Assembly (NCBI GenBank): GCA_022822405.1
Contig: JAJEBT010000212.1
Span: 1-64,000, forward strand
Length of the DNA stretch: 64,000 bases
Direction: 5' to 3'
Source: Alphaproteobacteria bacterium
Lineage (GTDB): Bacteria; Pseudomonadota; Alphaproteobacteria; MPNO01; UBA830
Numbering within the stretch: the first letter of the stretch is position 1; the number at the start of each line of letters is the position of its first letter. Below are positions 17,901-27,500 of this stretch, piece after piece. The notes beneath the pieces were generated by a model. The model had not been told where the DNA came from, did no database searches, and saw nothing but the letters and a program-made list of their open reading frames with translations. Position numbers and translations under genes: made by a program.

Positions 17901-20221
17901 TCGAGAACGCAGGCGCTTCCTTCCGCCGGGCTGTCGTTGGTTTCGTCGTTTCCTTCGGATTCGAGGACGGGTGGTTCGTGCAGGCTATAGTCTTGAACGA
18001 CATCGCTAAGGGACAGTAGGCGAGGGCTGGCCTCAGTCCAGATCACGGCGATTTCAGGGTAGAGCGGATGAGTCAGATCCTGATCTAGGTCCCTGAAAAA
18101 AAGACGCGTGTCTCCGGCGAGTTCCCTAGCACTCAGCAGCCGGTTAATGAGTTCCGAAACCAGTTCCGCTTTACGCCAAATTGCAGCGAGGCGGAGAGGA
18201 TGCCAAGGCGTGACGATGGCGGCCGGTGCCCCTCCGTCGACTGGCGCGGTTCCGATCTGCAGAATCGGCTTCAGCAGAAGGTCGCGATTTCGGTCACCTT
18301 TCGCAAGCGAGACTATCGCTTCAAGGAGTGCGGCATATGCTACGAGTTGCTCCAGATTGGTGGCATTTCCGACGCCCTTCTCGGCAAACTCTTCGATGGC
18401 TCGGCTAAAGGCATCCTCAAAAGCGTCAAACCGAGAGCGGAGCTGATCAACTGTGTCATGAGTGAGCAGACCTCCCGCGAGAGAATCTGAGAGGTTCTTG
18501 CGCCACTGCTTGGCGATATCCCGATCTGGCTTGTAGACAGGGATGAAGGAGCCTCTATCCCGGTCATATGCTGGGACGAATGTCTTCACATCAGAGAGAT
18601 CGACCGTTCTGGCCTTCGTCTTGGCTCCGGCGAATTCACGTGCAGCGCGGCAGGCAATGAATGGGTGCTGTGTCAAACGCTGCCAGTCATCAGCAAGCTG
18701 GCAGGCGGCTGAACTTGGTTCATACTGCCAGACGAGTTGCGCGGAGCAGGTCTGAATGTCTCCGGTGTCGGTCTCCGTTTCCAGTTCCAGGGTGAATTTC
18801 AGCTGCAAAGCTGTCCTGGCGACCGATCGATTGAGGTTCTTTCCGCCCTTCACGCGCCAACCTTCCACGAGCTTCGGAAAATCGAAAAGGTCTCCGACCG
18901 TCCACGTCACTTGACGACTGAACAGGCGCCTCAGACCGGAGTAGCGGTGCGCAAAGTAGAGGCCTGCTTGCACATTCAGTTCGCGAAGATCGCGCTTCGT
19001 CGCACGATCGCACCGGATGTGAAGCTTGCGGTTGCCGCCATCTGGAGCGCGGTTGAGGAGAGGCTCCATAGCGGTTGCAATACCAGATAGAAGATCGACG
19101 GTTTCGATCGGCCGGCCAAAGATGAAGCGATCCCAAGCCGCTTTGAGTTTGCGGTCTTCTTTCAGCTCATGCCGGTGAGCTTCGAAGAAGTTGAAATCCT
19201 CTTCTTCCGCCCCTGTTGTCTTTCTCTTTGTGAGAAGTACTAAGTATTCGCCATCGTCATCCGAAAGAAGATTGGGCTCGCGCTCGTCATAGAAATCGAG
19301 AGTTGCCTGCCCCAAGTTAAACCTTTCACGCTGCAGACCGTCAAAGAGCGGCTTGATTTCTTCCCACTCGCATTCGGCGAGTTTGGCGGCTTGGATGTTC
19401 CAGCCACTCGAAGCAACAGTGAATTCTTTAATAACTTCATGATGAATATCAGGTATGCCGTCGCGAACTCGATTGAATGCAGCAGTCAGCTCGTCTTCGG
19501 TGAGGAAGAGTTGATTGGGTCTCTGTTTGAGCAAGAGGCACCCCCGCCGACGCTGCGCGGTCGTAAAGTGGGTGCGCCAGACCGATGGCCACGTTCGCTG
19601 TCGCTCCTTGATGATGTTGAAATAGTAACTATCGCGCGGCAAACGCAGCGCGGGAAGCGCGGTGCCCAAGGCAAACAATACTGGGTGGCCTTCGGCCTGG
19701 ATGGCCTCTCGCGTCCGGAGAACATAGGTCGCGAACTGGTGAAGAGAGACCACTCGGAGATCGCGGAGACCGGTAAGAGCCCTCTCCCACCATCGGCGAT
19801 GATCTTCGGACAGATGCAACCCGTCGGAGACTGTTTGAATCCAGAGGTCAATCCGATCAAGTAGCTCAGACGGGCTTAGACGGGCGATTTCATTGAACGA
19901 GGCTTCTTCGGAATATTCACCTCCCGCGAGAAGGAAGGCGTCTTTCGGGCAGGTCGCATTGCGGAAGTAGGTCGCGGGATAGTCGGTCAGGACCTCTTTG
20001 GGCAGGCCGTGGCAGCCGACATGGCTCGCAGGCAGTTTGATCTCGATAATGGGGTCCAGATAGGAATCGGCGAGCACCGCTTGGGCAATGGCTGCCGTAT
20101 GGTCAGCGCTGAAATCGAGCAGGAAGCGGCTGGTGCCCTGCTCCGCCTCATCAGCTTTCCCTGAGAGTTCTTCGCGGAGTATTGCTGCGGCTATGGCACC
20201 GACCAGTTCGCGTACATTCAT
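14984..20221 (-). CDS. sspH: Phosphorothioation-dependent restriction protein SspH (DptH/FtsK-like translocase)
   Basis: 1745 residues. The C-terminal 230 residues form an FtsK/SpoIIIE-type motor: Walker A AGSTGSGKSVL (about residues 1519-1529), ILLIDPKQGVDY, Walker B IWLIHDEFAEWM, and FAAQRPD. The large N-terminal part has no domain I can name, with a Pro/Ser-rich linker near residue 1320. Size and architecture match DptH of Dnd systems and SspH of the SspABCD-SspFGH type, which acts on non-phosphorothioated DNA. The ATG at 20221 overlaps the sspG stop (ATGA); a further in-frame start at 20260 is unlikely. It is the last gene of the operon. Confidence 0.85.
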   Translation of the reverse strand: MNVRELVGAIAAAILREELSGKADEAEQGTSRFLLDFSADHTAAIAQAVLADSYLDPIIEIKLPASHVGCHGLPKEVLTDYPATYFRNATCPKDAFLLAGGEYSEEASFNEIARLSPSELLDRIDLWIQTVSDGLHLSEDHRRWWERALTGLRDLRVVSLHQFATYVLRTREAIQAEGHPVLFALGTALPALRLPRDSYYFNIIKERQRTWPSVWRTHFTTAQRRRGCLLLKQRPNQLFLTEDELTAAFNRVRDGIPDIHHEVIKEFTVASSGWNIQAAKLAECEWEEIKPLFDGLQRERFNLGQATLDFYDEREPNLLSDDDGEYLVLLTKRKTTGAEEEDFNFFEAHRHELKEDRKLKAAWDRFIFGRPIETVDLLSGIATAMEPLLNRAPDGGNRKLHIRCDRATKRDLRELNVQAGLYFAHRYSGLRRLFSRQVTWTVGDLFDFPKLVEGWRVKGGKNLNRSVARTALQLKFTLELETETDTGDIQTCSAQLVWQYEPSSAACQLADDWQRLTQHPFIACRAAREFAGAKTKARTVDLSDVKTFVPAYDRDRGSFIPVYKPDRDIAKQWRKNLSDSLAGGLLTHDTVDQLRSRFDAFEDAFSRAIEEFAEKGVGNATNLEQLVAYAALLEAIVSLAKGDRNRDLLLKPILQIGTAPVDGGAPAAIVTPWHPLRLAAIWRKAELVSELINRLLSARELAGDTRLFFRDLDQDLTHPLYPEIAVIWTEASPRLLSLSDVVQDYSLHEPPVLESEGNDETNDSPAEGSACVLDLIRRYLRLHPHERANMSVVLFNCDSGRLPQAVVEKVGRIHEDDNETRCQVLLRHTDAQRLRNVYQSILRSDTTADAYSASEATQDFMAKLRISVIADQAPSPDPQDSCPYDIVFSQDVISRHAQIAWYPESADPAEFRTLLPSRWSRRRPAAADDLKSAVFLCCPVQSAEGWSYLTAVATMFHGDWDGNPQRRLLPVRQLNFRDARTARIFQETHDLGNWVVNFDELMDRRQLFNQGVRVIRYKQSATQGRNLIISSRAPLGLLRSMVLHRLRVLGLDLSDEDLQGLAERLTEDANDVSGDIVLRAAKRGQSASELIGVVLSRHLVKQELDNDEHCGWYFLDDYSSWMGQREQQIADLLAISIQEKVEKKLRVNLVITEAKYIELENLAAKRKESQKQLRDTIRRLNDAIFGDSEHFERESWLARLSDLVLDGIRLPAASGIDLGEWRRAIREGHCEFDIRGYSHIFVPTAGDHADCTDVSEVPEAPNAFQETYGRPELKKLLQAYWRNHDTRDQRRQAGADYLVQESEWKPPGASGTDMPVSTHPTRPPPPAPDTSFPEAPQSPASDSKTTSKVQPDAQPDVPDEVDGWAYPSIRQLLSTSFKKADQDDQREWLTRLATATKSALQQIQMQAKLLESAMTPNSALLKFAGSANMTVDQVLRRRSELLTTYGLNVISVRPEPGAVVVAVERPEREVVNIQQLWSFWRPATTKWGNQDILIGVRENDGSRLFLSPGHQHAPHTLIAGSTGSGKSVLMQNIILGITATNTPEQAKILLIDPKQGVDYFVFEDLPHLEGGIIDDQETASHRLAELVAEMDRRYVCFKEIRVPNLAAYNAKVTPDQRLPTIWLIHDEFAEWMLVDDYKESVTSVVQRLGVKARAAGIYLVFAAQRPDASVMPMQLRANLGNRLILRVDSEGTSEISLGDKGAEHLLGKGHMLAKLEGERELCFAQVPFVDPHFAETLVGVVCESP

Positions 20222-21765
20222 GAGACCGCCCTCCGAAGCGGATTTTCGACGTATGCACACGCATCGGAGAGTCGGCGCAGCATGCCTAGCGTACGCAGCC
20301 GGCTTTCAAGCCTCTCGGAGTTGGCTTGAAAGGCGCGTTTGTCGATTTCCTCGGAAGTCAGAACCTGCTGCGCTTCACGTTCCCCGAAAACGAAGCCATA
20401 GCGCTTAAACAGAAGCGAAAGGAACTGGCCATACTCCATGCGGCTGGGCACGTTCGCTAGGATTAGCGCTTTGAGAAGCTCATCCGTTGGGGCATAGCGC
20501 AGGCGATTGGTGCCGCGGCGCGATACCAAGCCGACGCCACCGCCAAAACTCCGGTGGACCGCTCCAACATGCCGACGATGGCGCTGTAGTGCTGCTCGTC
20601 GGAGTTCCTTAATTAGCTCTTCGGGTTCCGCAGGGCCGTCATAGTCATCCTCGTCTTGAGGCCAGCGGGCGTGATCGCGCGCGAGTTGGCGGCAAGTGGC
20701 GAATGCGGCAGGGTCAGTGGACGCCGTCTTCCATTCCTCGGTACGGCCAAGTTCGCGAACGTACTCATCGACAGCACGTGCAGGGAGTTCATTGTTGCGC
20801 AGGTAGCTCATCACCGAGAGCTCGCGCACCAGCGTCTTGCGAGGCGCGACAACCTCGCACACGAACGTGGGACGCTGGTCCCGGCAAAGTGCCGCAGCCG
20901 TTGTCAATTGATAAAGGGCCAAGTGCAGGGTTCCCAGAGTGACAAGATGCGGGTAGGCATCGAACCTTGGCAACTGGAGCTCGAAGATGTTTAGCCAATC
21001 GCGACCCAAGGCGTCGTAAGTAGGATGGGCTTCATAGGGCAGATAGGTGTCTCCCCTATGCTGCAGGTCATCAGGTATGTCAGGCTGCATGAGAGCGATA
21101 AGTTCATCACACTGGTCCCTCCGTTCGAGAGCAGAAGCAAGATGATGCCGCAAGGAAGGAGCGTGCGGGGATCGCGTAAGCATCAGGTAAAGAAGCTCGC
21201 CGGTCCGGCCGAAATAGATGTACTCGCGGCTTACGGAACTTCCCCGGACATTGAGATCTTCGTAAATCGAATGGCTTCCGAACGGAAAGGAAAAGCGCGA
21301 GCTCCAGCGCTTGTTTGATTCGCTCTCTATCGTCGACGAGCGGAGCATATCGACGAGGGAGGCGAACTCATGGAAGGAATGAAAGCGGCCTCGCAGATAA
21401 GTGAAATTCCGCTCTGGTACTCCTTGGGCGTTGTCCTCCATCCAATTCAGCCACTGTCTCCAGGCTACTTCATTGTCTGCATTTTGCTCGGCGATCTGGA
21501 AGATTATCTCATTGTTGTAGAGAATGTTCCGAAGATAGAGATGTTTATTCGGCCGATACCTCAGTGGGTGGCGGCGACCCTGGTCGTCAAAAAGCCGGCC
21601 CTCCCGGTGGCACGCTTCGGCAACCGTCAGAAACTCAAGGAAAATGAGCCACGGACTCTGGGCGTCCCATAGTCGGTGACCCCAGATCTCCTCGTCCACC
21701 CACATATTGGTGTCGGGGTGGTCGTTAGGGTTGGGTCGCGGAAGTCGGACCATGTCGTCAAGCAC
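20218..21765 (-). CDS. sspG: Phosphorothioation-dependent restriction protein SspG
   Basis: 515 residues, mostly helical, with no catalytic motif I recognise. Assigned from position between the SspF-like ATPase and the SspH-like translocase, and from size. It overlaps sspF by 8 bp and sspH by 4 bp, so the three restriction subunits are co-translated. An alternative start at 21753 (second Met) would avoid the overlap with sspF. Confidence 0.75.
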   Translation of the reverse strand: MLDDMVRLPRPNPNDHPDTNMWVDEEIWGHRLWDAQSPWLIFLEFLTVAEACHREGRLFDDQGRRHPLRYRPNKHLYLRNILYNNEIIFQIAEQNADNEVAWRQWLNWMEDNAQGVPERNFTYLRGRFHSFHEFASLVDMLRSSTIESESNKRWSSRFSFPFGSHSIYEDLNVRGSSVSREYIYFGRTGELLYLMLTRSPHAPSLRHHLASALERRDQCDELIALMQPDIPDDLQHRGDTYLPYEAHPTYDALGRDWLNIFELQLPRFDAYPHLVTLGTLHLALYQLTTAAALCRDQRPTFVCEVVAPRKTLVRELSVMSYLRNNELPARAVDEYVRELGRTEEWKTASTDPAAFATCRQLARDHARWPQDEDDYDGPAEPEELIKELRRAALQRHRRHVGAVHRSFGGGVGLVSRRGTNRLRYAPTDELLKALILANVPSRMEYGQFLSLLFKRYGFVFGEREAQQVLTSEEIDKRAFQANSERLESRLRTLGMLRRLSDACAYVENPLRRAVS

Positions 21766-23620
21766 GGCTGACCTCCAAGACCTTGTCGACAGGGTTTCCG
21801 GATGCGTCTAGGCTCAATCGATGAAATGTCAGGCCGGATTGATCCACGTCGTCGGGGGAGAACAGAATCTGATTGACAACAGATAGCAACGCGCTCTTGA
21901 AGGCGAGGATGTCTTCATAGCATTCGCGAGAGAAATTACCGGGCAGCGCGCCGTCCCCGACGCGCATCAGGAACTCATAGCGGGTCAGGTTGAGGCGAAG
22001 CGAACGACGAGTGCCGTCTGGCAAATACACGTCGAGAGACGGGAATTGGTTTCGGAGAGTGGCGTCGACCCTCTCGGCTCGTCCTCCCCGTGGAGCTACT
22101 GTGATGCGGTCTGCGAGAAGTTCGCTGATCCGAGCTCCGGAGAGGGATAGACTGGTCGCCAAGAGGAGATCACGTTCGGTCTCCACGAGCATGCCGGTAA
22201 AGATACGATTGAGCCCCTTTACCAAGCGTCCGATGATCCGGCTGGAGACGCGCTCACCATCTCCAAGAGGTCCAGCTACTTCCGACAGGTACTCGCCAGC
22301 GCACGTGAACACCGAAAGATCCCATAATCTTAATTCTGCCGCCAGTTCGTCCGGAATCTTGAAGAACAGACCACGGCGCTGCTCGGTCAACAATTCTACG
22401 AAAACATGACGATCGTCGGTCGTTGCTTCTGGTGTTTCAATGTACTCTCGCTGGGCAGATCGGAAGTGCTCAGTGTTCCCGTAAAAGGTGTCGGCCCCGA
22501 TGAGAAGATCGAAATATTCTTTCAGCGCGTCGTCCTGAGAACCGAAGATCAGGATATTGTCGATTCTGTTCGTTGTCTCATGACCGATCCCGAATCGGCC
22601 AAGATAATCGAAAATCTCGAGCGACTCCCGTTTGGTGTTGCTCAAGTTCGCGCCGAACAGATTGCTATAGAGGCTGGATCGGTGTCTCGTCCCCTTACTC
22701 AGGACGTCACGTATATCTCGCGGCCGTAGAAGCCGGTCGCGAGCTTCCGCATGACCCAAGACGGCGTTTGTGAGCAGCATGAGTACGCGGCGGATCGGAG
22801 TGTGCAGCTCGTTGAAGTCACAGAGCCGGAACAAAGAGCGCAGGCGCGATCGGACGAGCGGTGTTTTTAGTAGTTCGTAGTTCTTGCGGATTGGACAATC
22901 CGGGCCAAAAAATCCATCGTCTTCCGTGTCTGCATAACAGTCCTGCCAGCCTTCATGGTTTAGGAATGCGTCCAGTGAGAGGTCAAGGACTGTGGCGCTT
23001 TCCACCCGGCTCAGGTTGAAGAAGGCCAGCCTGGCACTCTCCTCGGGATCGTTGTCGCCCATGAGTCGGGCTTCGAAAACAGCGGCCGCGCGGCCTGCCA
23101 TGGATTCGGAGCCGGCTTTCCGCCAAGACTCGATCAATTGCCCATCGTTCGCAGCGACAAGAAAAACCTCGGCGACGGCTGGGTCGAAAAGAATCGTACT
23201 AAGGTGTTCGAGAAGATCGGTCTTGGTAGTGTAGCGTCCTTTCGGGTCTTTGTCGGGTAAAGCCGTGAGGTCGCGGAGGAAATGCACAAGGGTTGGCTGG
23301 CCGCCTACCGTGCAATGGAGCTGGCAATAGACTTCATCAGTGTCCCACTCTTGGGTGCTGCCTCCCAGACGGTGCCAAATGCGACCGCAAAGGTGACTCT
23401 TTCCGTCGCCGGCGGTACCGGTCAGAACAACATGCTGAGGTAACGTCTCTGTGTCGAATGTAGCGAGAAGCTCATCTTCAAGCGGATGCTTAAAGGAGAT
23501 TGGTTGCACACCCAAGCGACTCGCTGATTTGCGAATGTGCTCATCAAACATGTTGTCGTTGCTCGGTATCGGACCGTATTGACGCAGAAACCTGATCCAC
23601 CGTTCGGACGCTTTTGTCAT
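21758..23620 (-). CDS. sspF: Phosphorothioation-dependent restriction protein SspF (DptF-like ATPase)
   Basis: 620 residues. P-loop ATPase with Walker A GTAGDGKSHL at residues 68-77 and the DptF-like N-terminal YGPIPSNDNMFDEHI. In Dnd systems the DptFGH trio restricts DNA lacking phosphorothioates; SspFGH is the equivalent for single-strand phosphorothioation. It begins 96 bp after the sspD stop, the only sizeable gap in the operon, where a separate promoter for the restriction genes could sit. Confidence 0.83.
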   Translation of the reverse strand: MTKASERWIRFLRQYGPIPSNDNMFDEHIRKSASRLGVQPISFKHPLEDELLATFDTETLPQHVVLTGTAGDGKSHLCGRIWHRLGGSTQEWDTDEVYCQLHCTVGGQPTLVHFLRDLTALPDKDPKGRYTTKTDLLEHLSTILFDPAVAEVFLVAANDGQLIESWRKAGSESMAGRAAAVFEARLMGDNDPEESARLAFFNLSRVESATVLDLSLDAFLNHEGWQDCYADTEDDGFFGPDCPIRKNYELLKTPLVRSRLRSLFRLCDFNELHTPIRRVLMLLTNAVLGHAEARDRLLRPRDIRDVLSKGTRHRSSLYSNLFGANLSNTKRESLEIFDYLGRFGIGHETTNRIDNILIFGSQDDALKEYFDLLIGADTFYGNTEHFRSAQREYIETPEATTDDRHVFVELLTEQRRGLFFKIPDELAAELRLWDLSVFTCAGEYLSEVAGPLGDGERVSSRIIGRLVKGLNRIFTGMLVETERDLLLATSLSLSGARISELLADRITVAPRGGRAERVDATLRNQFPSLDVYLPDGTRRSLRLNLTRYEFLMRVGDGALPGNFSRECYEDILAFKSALLSVVNQILFSPDDVDQSGLTFHRLSLDASGNPVDKVLEVSRA

Positions 23621-23716
23621 GATTTGGTTCGCGAGCCCCGATTAGGAGAGTATGGAAGAGTGCCGCCGCCGACGGCGACGTCTATGACTACCAAGGAGTG
23701 CAGTAAGAAAGGCTGG

Positions 23717-24514
23717 TCAAAGTGAACAAATCAGGCATCCGCTCTCGTCCTCATCGACGACTTCGTTCCCGAAGACTTGTGCGAGCGTCAAGTCTTCGCG
23801 GCGTTCGCGTTTGCGGGCCTTGCGCAACTCATACTCCCTCTTGATCGCCTCCATCCGTTCGGGCTGCTCGAGCTCGGTCAGGCTTTCACGTTCGCTCCAA
23901 GTGAAGATGTTGCCGCTTCCTTCATAGGGCCGCTCATAGGCTTTGGCCCGCTCGAACAGGTCAGGATGCTCCTCCTTCAGCCTCACCCATTCGATCTTTT
24001 GCTGGTAAAAGCAAAAGAAGCAACCTGATCTCGTGCGGCCCCATTTCGTGTAGGGTGGCAAGCCGACTCCCGAGTCGAGGAGAATTTCTCGAATGTCGGC
24101 AAGTTTCAGCCCATCGTTCTGGAACGGGTAGACGGCGGTGATGTTCGGCTTGTGGCTGATGTAGCCGGCGCGCTTCTCATCGGCCCGGAGGCCCACATAG
24201 TTGATGACCGGATCCTCTCCGACGAAATCCTCGAAGGGTTTGAGCTTGAGCATCTTGGTGCACCAGCGGCGATGATTCGACGGTATCATACCGCCATAGA
24301 CATCGTACCAGTGATCGAAGCCAAGTTCGGCGTTGAGCCGGTGGACGCGCTTGCCGAGGTAGTCTTCGATGCGCTCAAGGTATTCATAAGTCTCCGGCAA
24401 CTCCTTGCGCGTGTCCGAGAAGATATACTCCATTTCGGTCACGCGATCCCGCATATAGATCGCGAGGGCGGCAGAGTCCTTGCCGCCGGACAGGCTGAGG
24501 ATGTGACGGGTCAC
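23717..24514 (-). CDS. sspD: DNA phosphorothioation protein SspD (PAPS reductase-like ATP pyrophosphatase)
   Basis: 265 residues. The PP-loop SGGKDS is at residues 9-14. Cysteines expected for Fe-S or sulfur transfer are in CTKMLK, SGCFFCFYQQ and the C-terminal SGCLICSL. It activates DNA backbone phosphate with ATP and, with sulfur from SspA, is thought to insert sulfur into DNA. ATGA overlap with sspC shows translational coupling. Related to DndC, but context places it in the Ssp rather than the Dnd family. Confidence 0.87.
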   Translation of the reverse strand: MTRHILSLSGGKDSAALAIYMRDRVTEMEYIFSDTRKELPETYEYLERIEDYLGKRVHRLNAELGFDHWYDVYGGMIPSNHRRWCTKMLKLKPFEDFVGEDPVINYVGLRADEKRAGYISHKPNITAVYPFQNDGLKLADIREILLDSGVGLPPYTKWGRTRSGCFFCFYQQKIEWVRLKEEHPDLFERAKAYERPYEGSGNIFTWSERESLTELEQPERMEAIKREYELRKARKRERREDLTLAQVFGNEVVDEDESGCLICSL

Positions 24515-27500
24515 TTCACGTTCTCCGGCTCTTCGTCGGTCATGAGTTCGGCGAGGAGTTCAACGAGCAAGGCATCGGGCCGGCGAGCATCTGCTAGCAG
24601 CTTCCGGACCCTTTCGGCGAGGGCTTTGTCGGTATCCGCCCCGTCACGCACGAAGAGCGACCGGTCGGTCCCGTCTGATCTGGTAACGTGGATTGCTGTA
24701 AGGGGCGCTGCGCGGGCCTGGTTTTCGCGGATCATGGCCAAGTGCCGGGCAAGCTTCTGGGCCATGCCGCGTATCTCGAAGCCAAATTGGTCAAGCGACG
24801 CGTCATCCCAACTGTCGAGCCGCTTCCCAACAACCAGTCCGGCAATGCTATCAAGCCAGGTGCTGTCGCTTAGTTCGTCATTGAGCGCACGGCCCACGAA
24901 GGCGCGCAACTCATAGCTTCCGAGTTCGAGCAGGTGGCTCTCATAGTCGAACCTGACCTGTTGGCGCAGATGCTTGAGCGATCTCGTGCCAAAGGCGCTA
25001 CGTGCATGGGCCGTGGCTTGGCTGCGAAGCGCGGGAAGCGCATCGTCGATCTGGGTGAGCGCCGAGTCCAGCACAACGGCGTAACGCTCAACATCGATGC
25101 CGTCGGCGCTCCATGTGCCGCAAGCGCGCGGTAATTGATCAAACACTAGTTCGATAGGCTCCACCGCCTTGCTGAGGACCGTACGCACCTTCTGTGCTGT
25201 CGCATCGATGGTCCGTGTGCTTCGCGCATAGTCGGAAAGTTGCCCCCACCACCGGTACAGAGCCTCTACAATTGGCTTAAACTCGGCGGCCGGCGGTTCG
25301 TCAGCCCAAATCGAGAGCCCCTGGGCCAAGGACCTGAGCGTTGCATCGCCGCCGGTCGGGCTCATCTGGCGCAGGGCGAAATTCTTTGGCGACTTGGCAA
25401 GCCGCATGAAGTGCGCCGGGGTGATTTCAGGCTGGAAACTGCCACGCTCCATCAGTGCGATCGTGGCGCGATGACGGAGCATATAGGCCGCGATTAGCAA
25501 CAGCGCGGGGCCGGCCCGCAATCCGATCGGCGCCGCGCCAAGTTCGGCGATTATGTCGTCGAAGGAGACGCCGTTCCCGCCGCTGACGAGGTCATCGATG
25601 CAGGCCCATGCCGGTGACCAACCCATCGGATCATCCGACGGCGGGCTCGCAAAACGGATCTGTCCGGCTTCTTTTCGATGCATGCCGGAAGCCTGGAACA
25701 TCGAAAGGTAGATCGTGCGTTCGGGCGGCGCACCGTTCAGTTCAAGGCAATCGCATTCCTCTTTGGTCAGCATAAGCTCCAGGAGCCGCATCCGCGCGGC
25801 TGCGACCGCGGTCGATAACCTGTCGCGGTTGATCAGTTCGTTGCGCAAGACGGGCGCGTCCGTGAAGACGCCGTCGCAGATCTCGCTCAAGAACCGGTTG
25901 AGGGCAGCGCGCGAGGCGATGTCTGCTTCCTTCCCCTCGTGGAACCAATGGGCGGCCGCGGCGCCCGTGTCCACCTGTGCGAAGGGGGCGAGGCGGTTAC
26001 GCAGTTCGTTCTCAAGATATCGGACGCGCCGTTCAACCTCGGCCCTGGCGAGGTCATCAATGCGCAGTTCGCGGCAGTTCGTCTGGACCCACTTCCAGCG
26101 GATGAGATCCTGCGCCAAAGCAAGGTCGCTGAGAGAGACGGGTTGCAGCCGGACCAGCGAGAGCGGCCCCCGGCGCTCTGACAGTTGGGCGGCCTCAAGC
26201 TTGACCGCGGCTTGATCTTCATCGGGGTAAACGGGCCGGACCAGTATCAGGCCGTCTGTTTCGCAATACGCGTCCGGCGGCTCGTTGCCGATACTGACTG
26301 CGAAGCTCCGGAGCGTTCCGGTGCGGTGATAGTGCCGTTGCGCCACGATGGGCCGGACTGGCGGGAGTTCGGCGAGATCGTTCTCCAGACGCCGTGCTTC
26401 GGGGAGCGCAACCTTGGCTTCTTCAAACCAGTGCTCGAGGTCGACACTGCTATGCGACCAGAGGCTCCAGTCTCCCTGCGCCGCGCGCCGGTGGATAACG
26501 CCGCGCTCTCCGAGTTCCGCAAGCGCGCCGGCCGCGTCGCCTTCCTCGCATCCCAATAACCAGGCAAGCGCCTGGGCGTCGGCTGCCAGGCCTGGAACAG
26601 GTTCGAGCGTTGCGAGCAGACTAACCGCCTTCAGGACACGCTGGGCGATAACCGGCATGTCTGCGCATACAAGAACCGCGTCTTGCGCAAGCTGCCAACG
26701 GCGCTCTCGATCCCGGCTTTGGAAACGGAACGAACCCTGCGAGGCGAGATAGTCGAAGAGGTCATCGACGCGATACCAGTTGCTGGGCCCGTAGGCCGTT
26801 TGATGCGCGAAATATTGGTAGCCGGCTGGCTCGGAAGATTGCAGGAAGCTGAAGATCGACCGCTCATTCTGGCCGAAACGGCGCGAAGACGATATGAGGC
26901 AGGCGAACGCTCCCGGGTGAAGTGGGTAGAGCTGCCGCGCGGTTGCAAGGAGGTCATCGCTTGAGAGGGTGAAGAGCCCCCGCTGGCCCGCCTCGCGATA
27001 AAGCGTTTGAAGCTCCGTTCGCACGCGCTGGCTGTGTACCCGCCGCGGCGCCAGTGCCTGCCCTACGAGGTGAAGAGACTGCTCGCACGTCTCGTGGAAG
27101 GTGATCTCCTCGTAACGTTCGGAGGAGCGCGCCCACTCCCCCTCGAACCAGCCGCCGAGAGCCGCCGCATAATCGTTGAAGCGATGATGCAGGAAACCGA
27201 CAACCGCGAGCCCCTCATTCTTGGCGCCTCCGGCCCGTTCGGCAAGCTGCTGAAACAGTGAGGGGTCTTCCCGGGCAGGGTTAGTGGCGGCGAATTCAAG
27301 ATAGCGGCCCATCTCATCGATCAGGAGAAGAAGCCCGCATCCCTTCCTGGCGCGCAGCTTCTCCGCGCACGCTGCCAGGCAGTCGAGAACCGGCTTGACA
27401 TCGCCCTGAGTGAAAGCGCTTTCCGTGCCTGTCTTCTCCGCAGCGGTGGCCAGTTCGTCGTCCGCGCCGAATTCGGCCCGGGCTACGTCGCCGACCAGGA

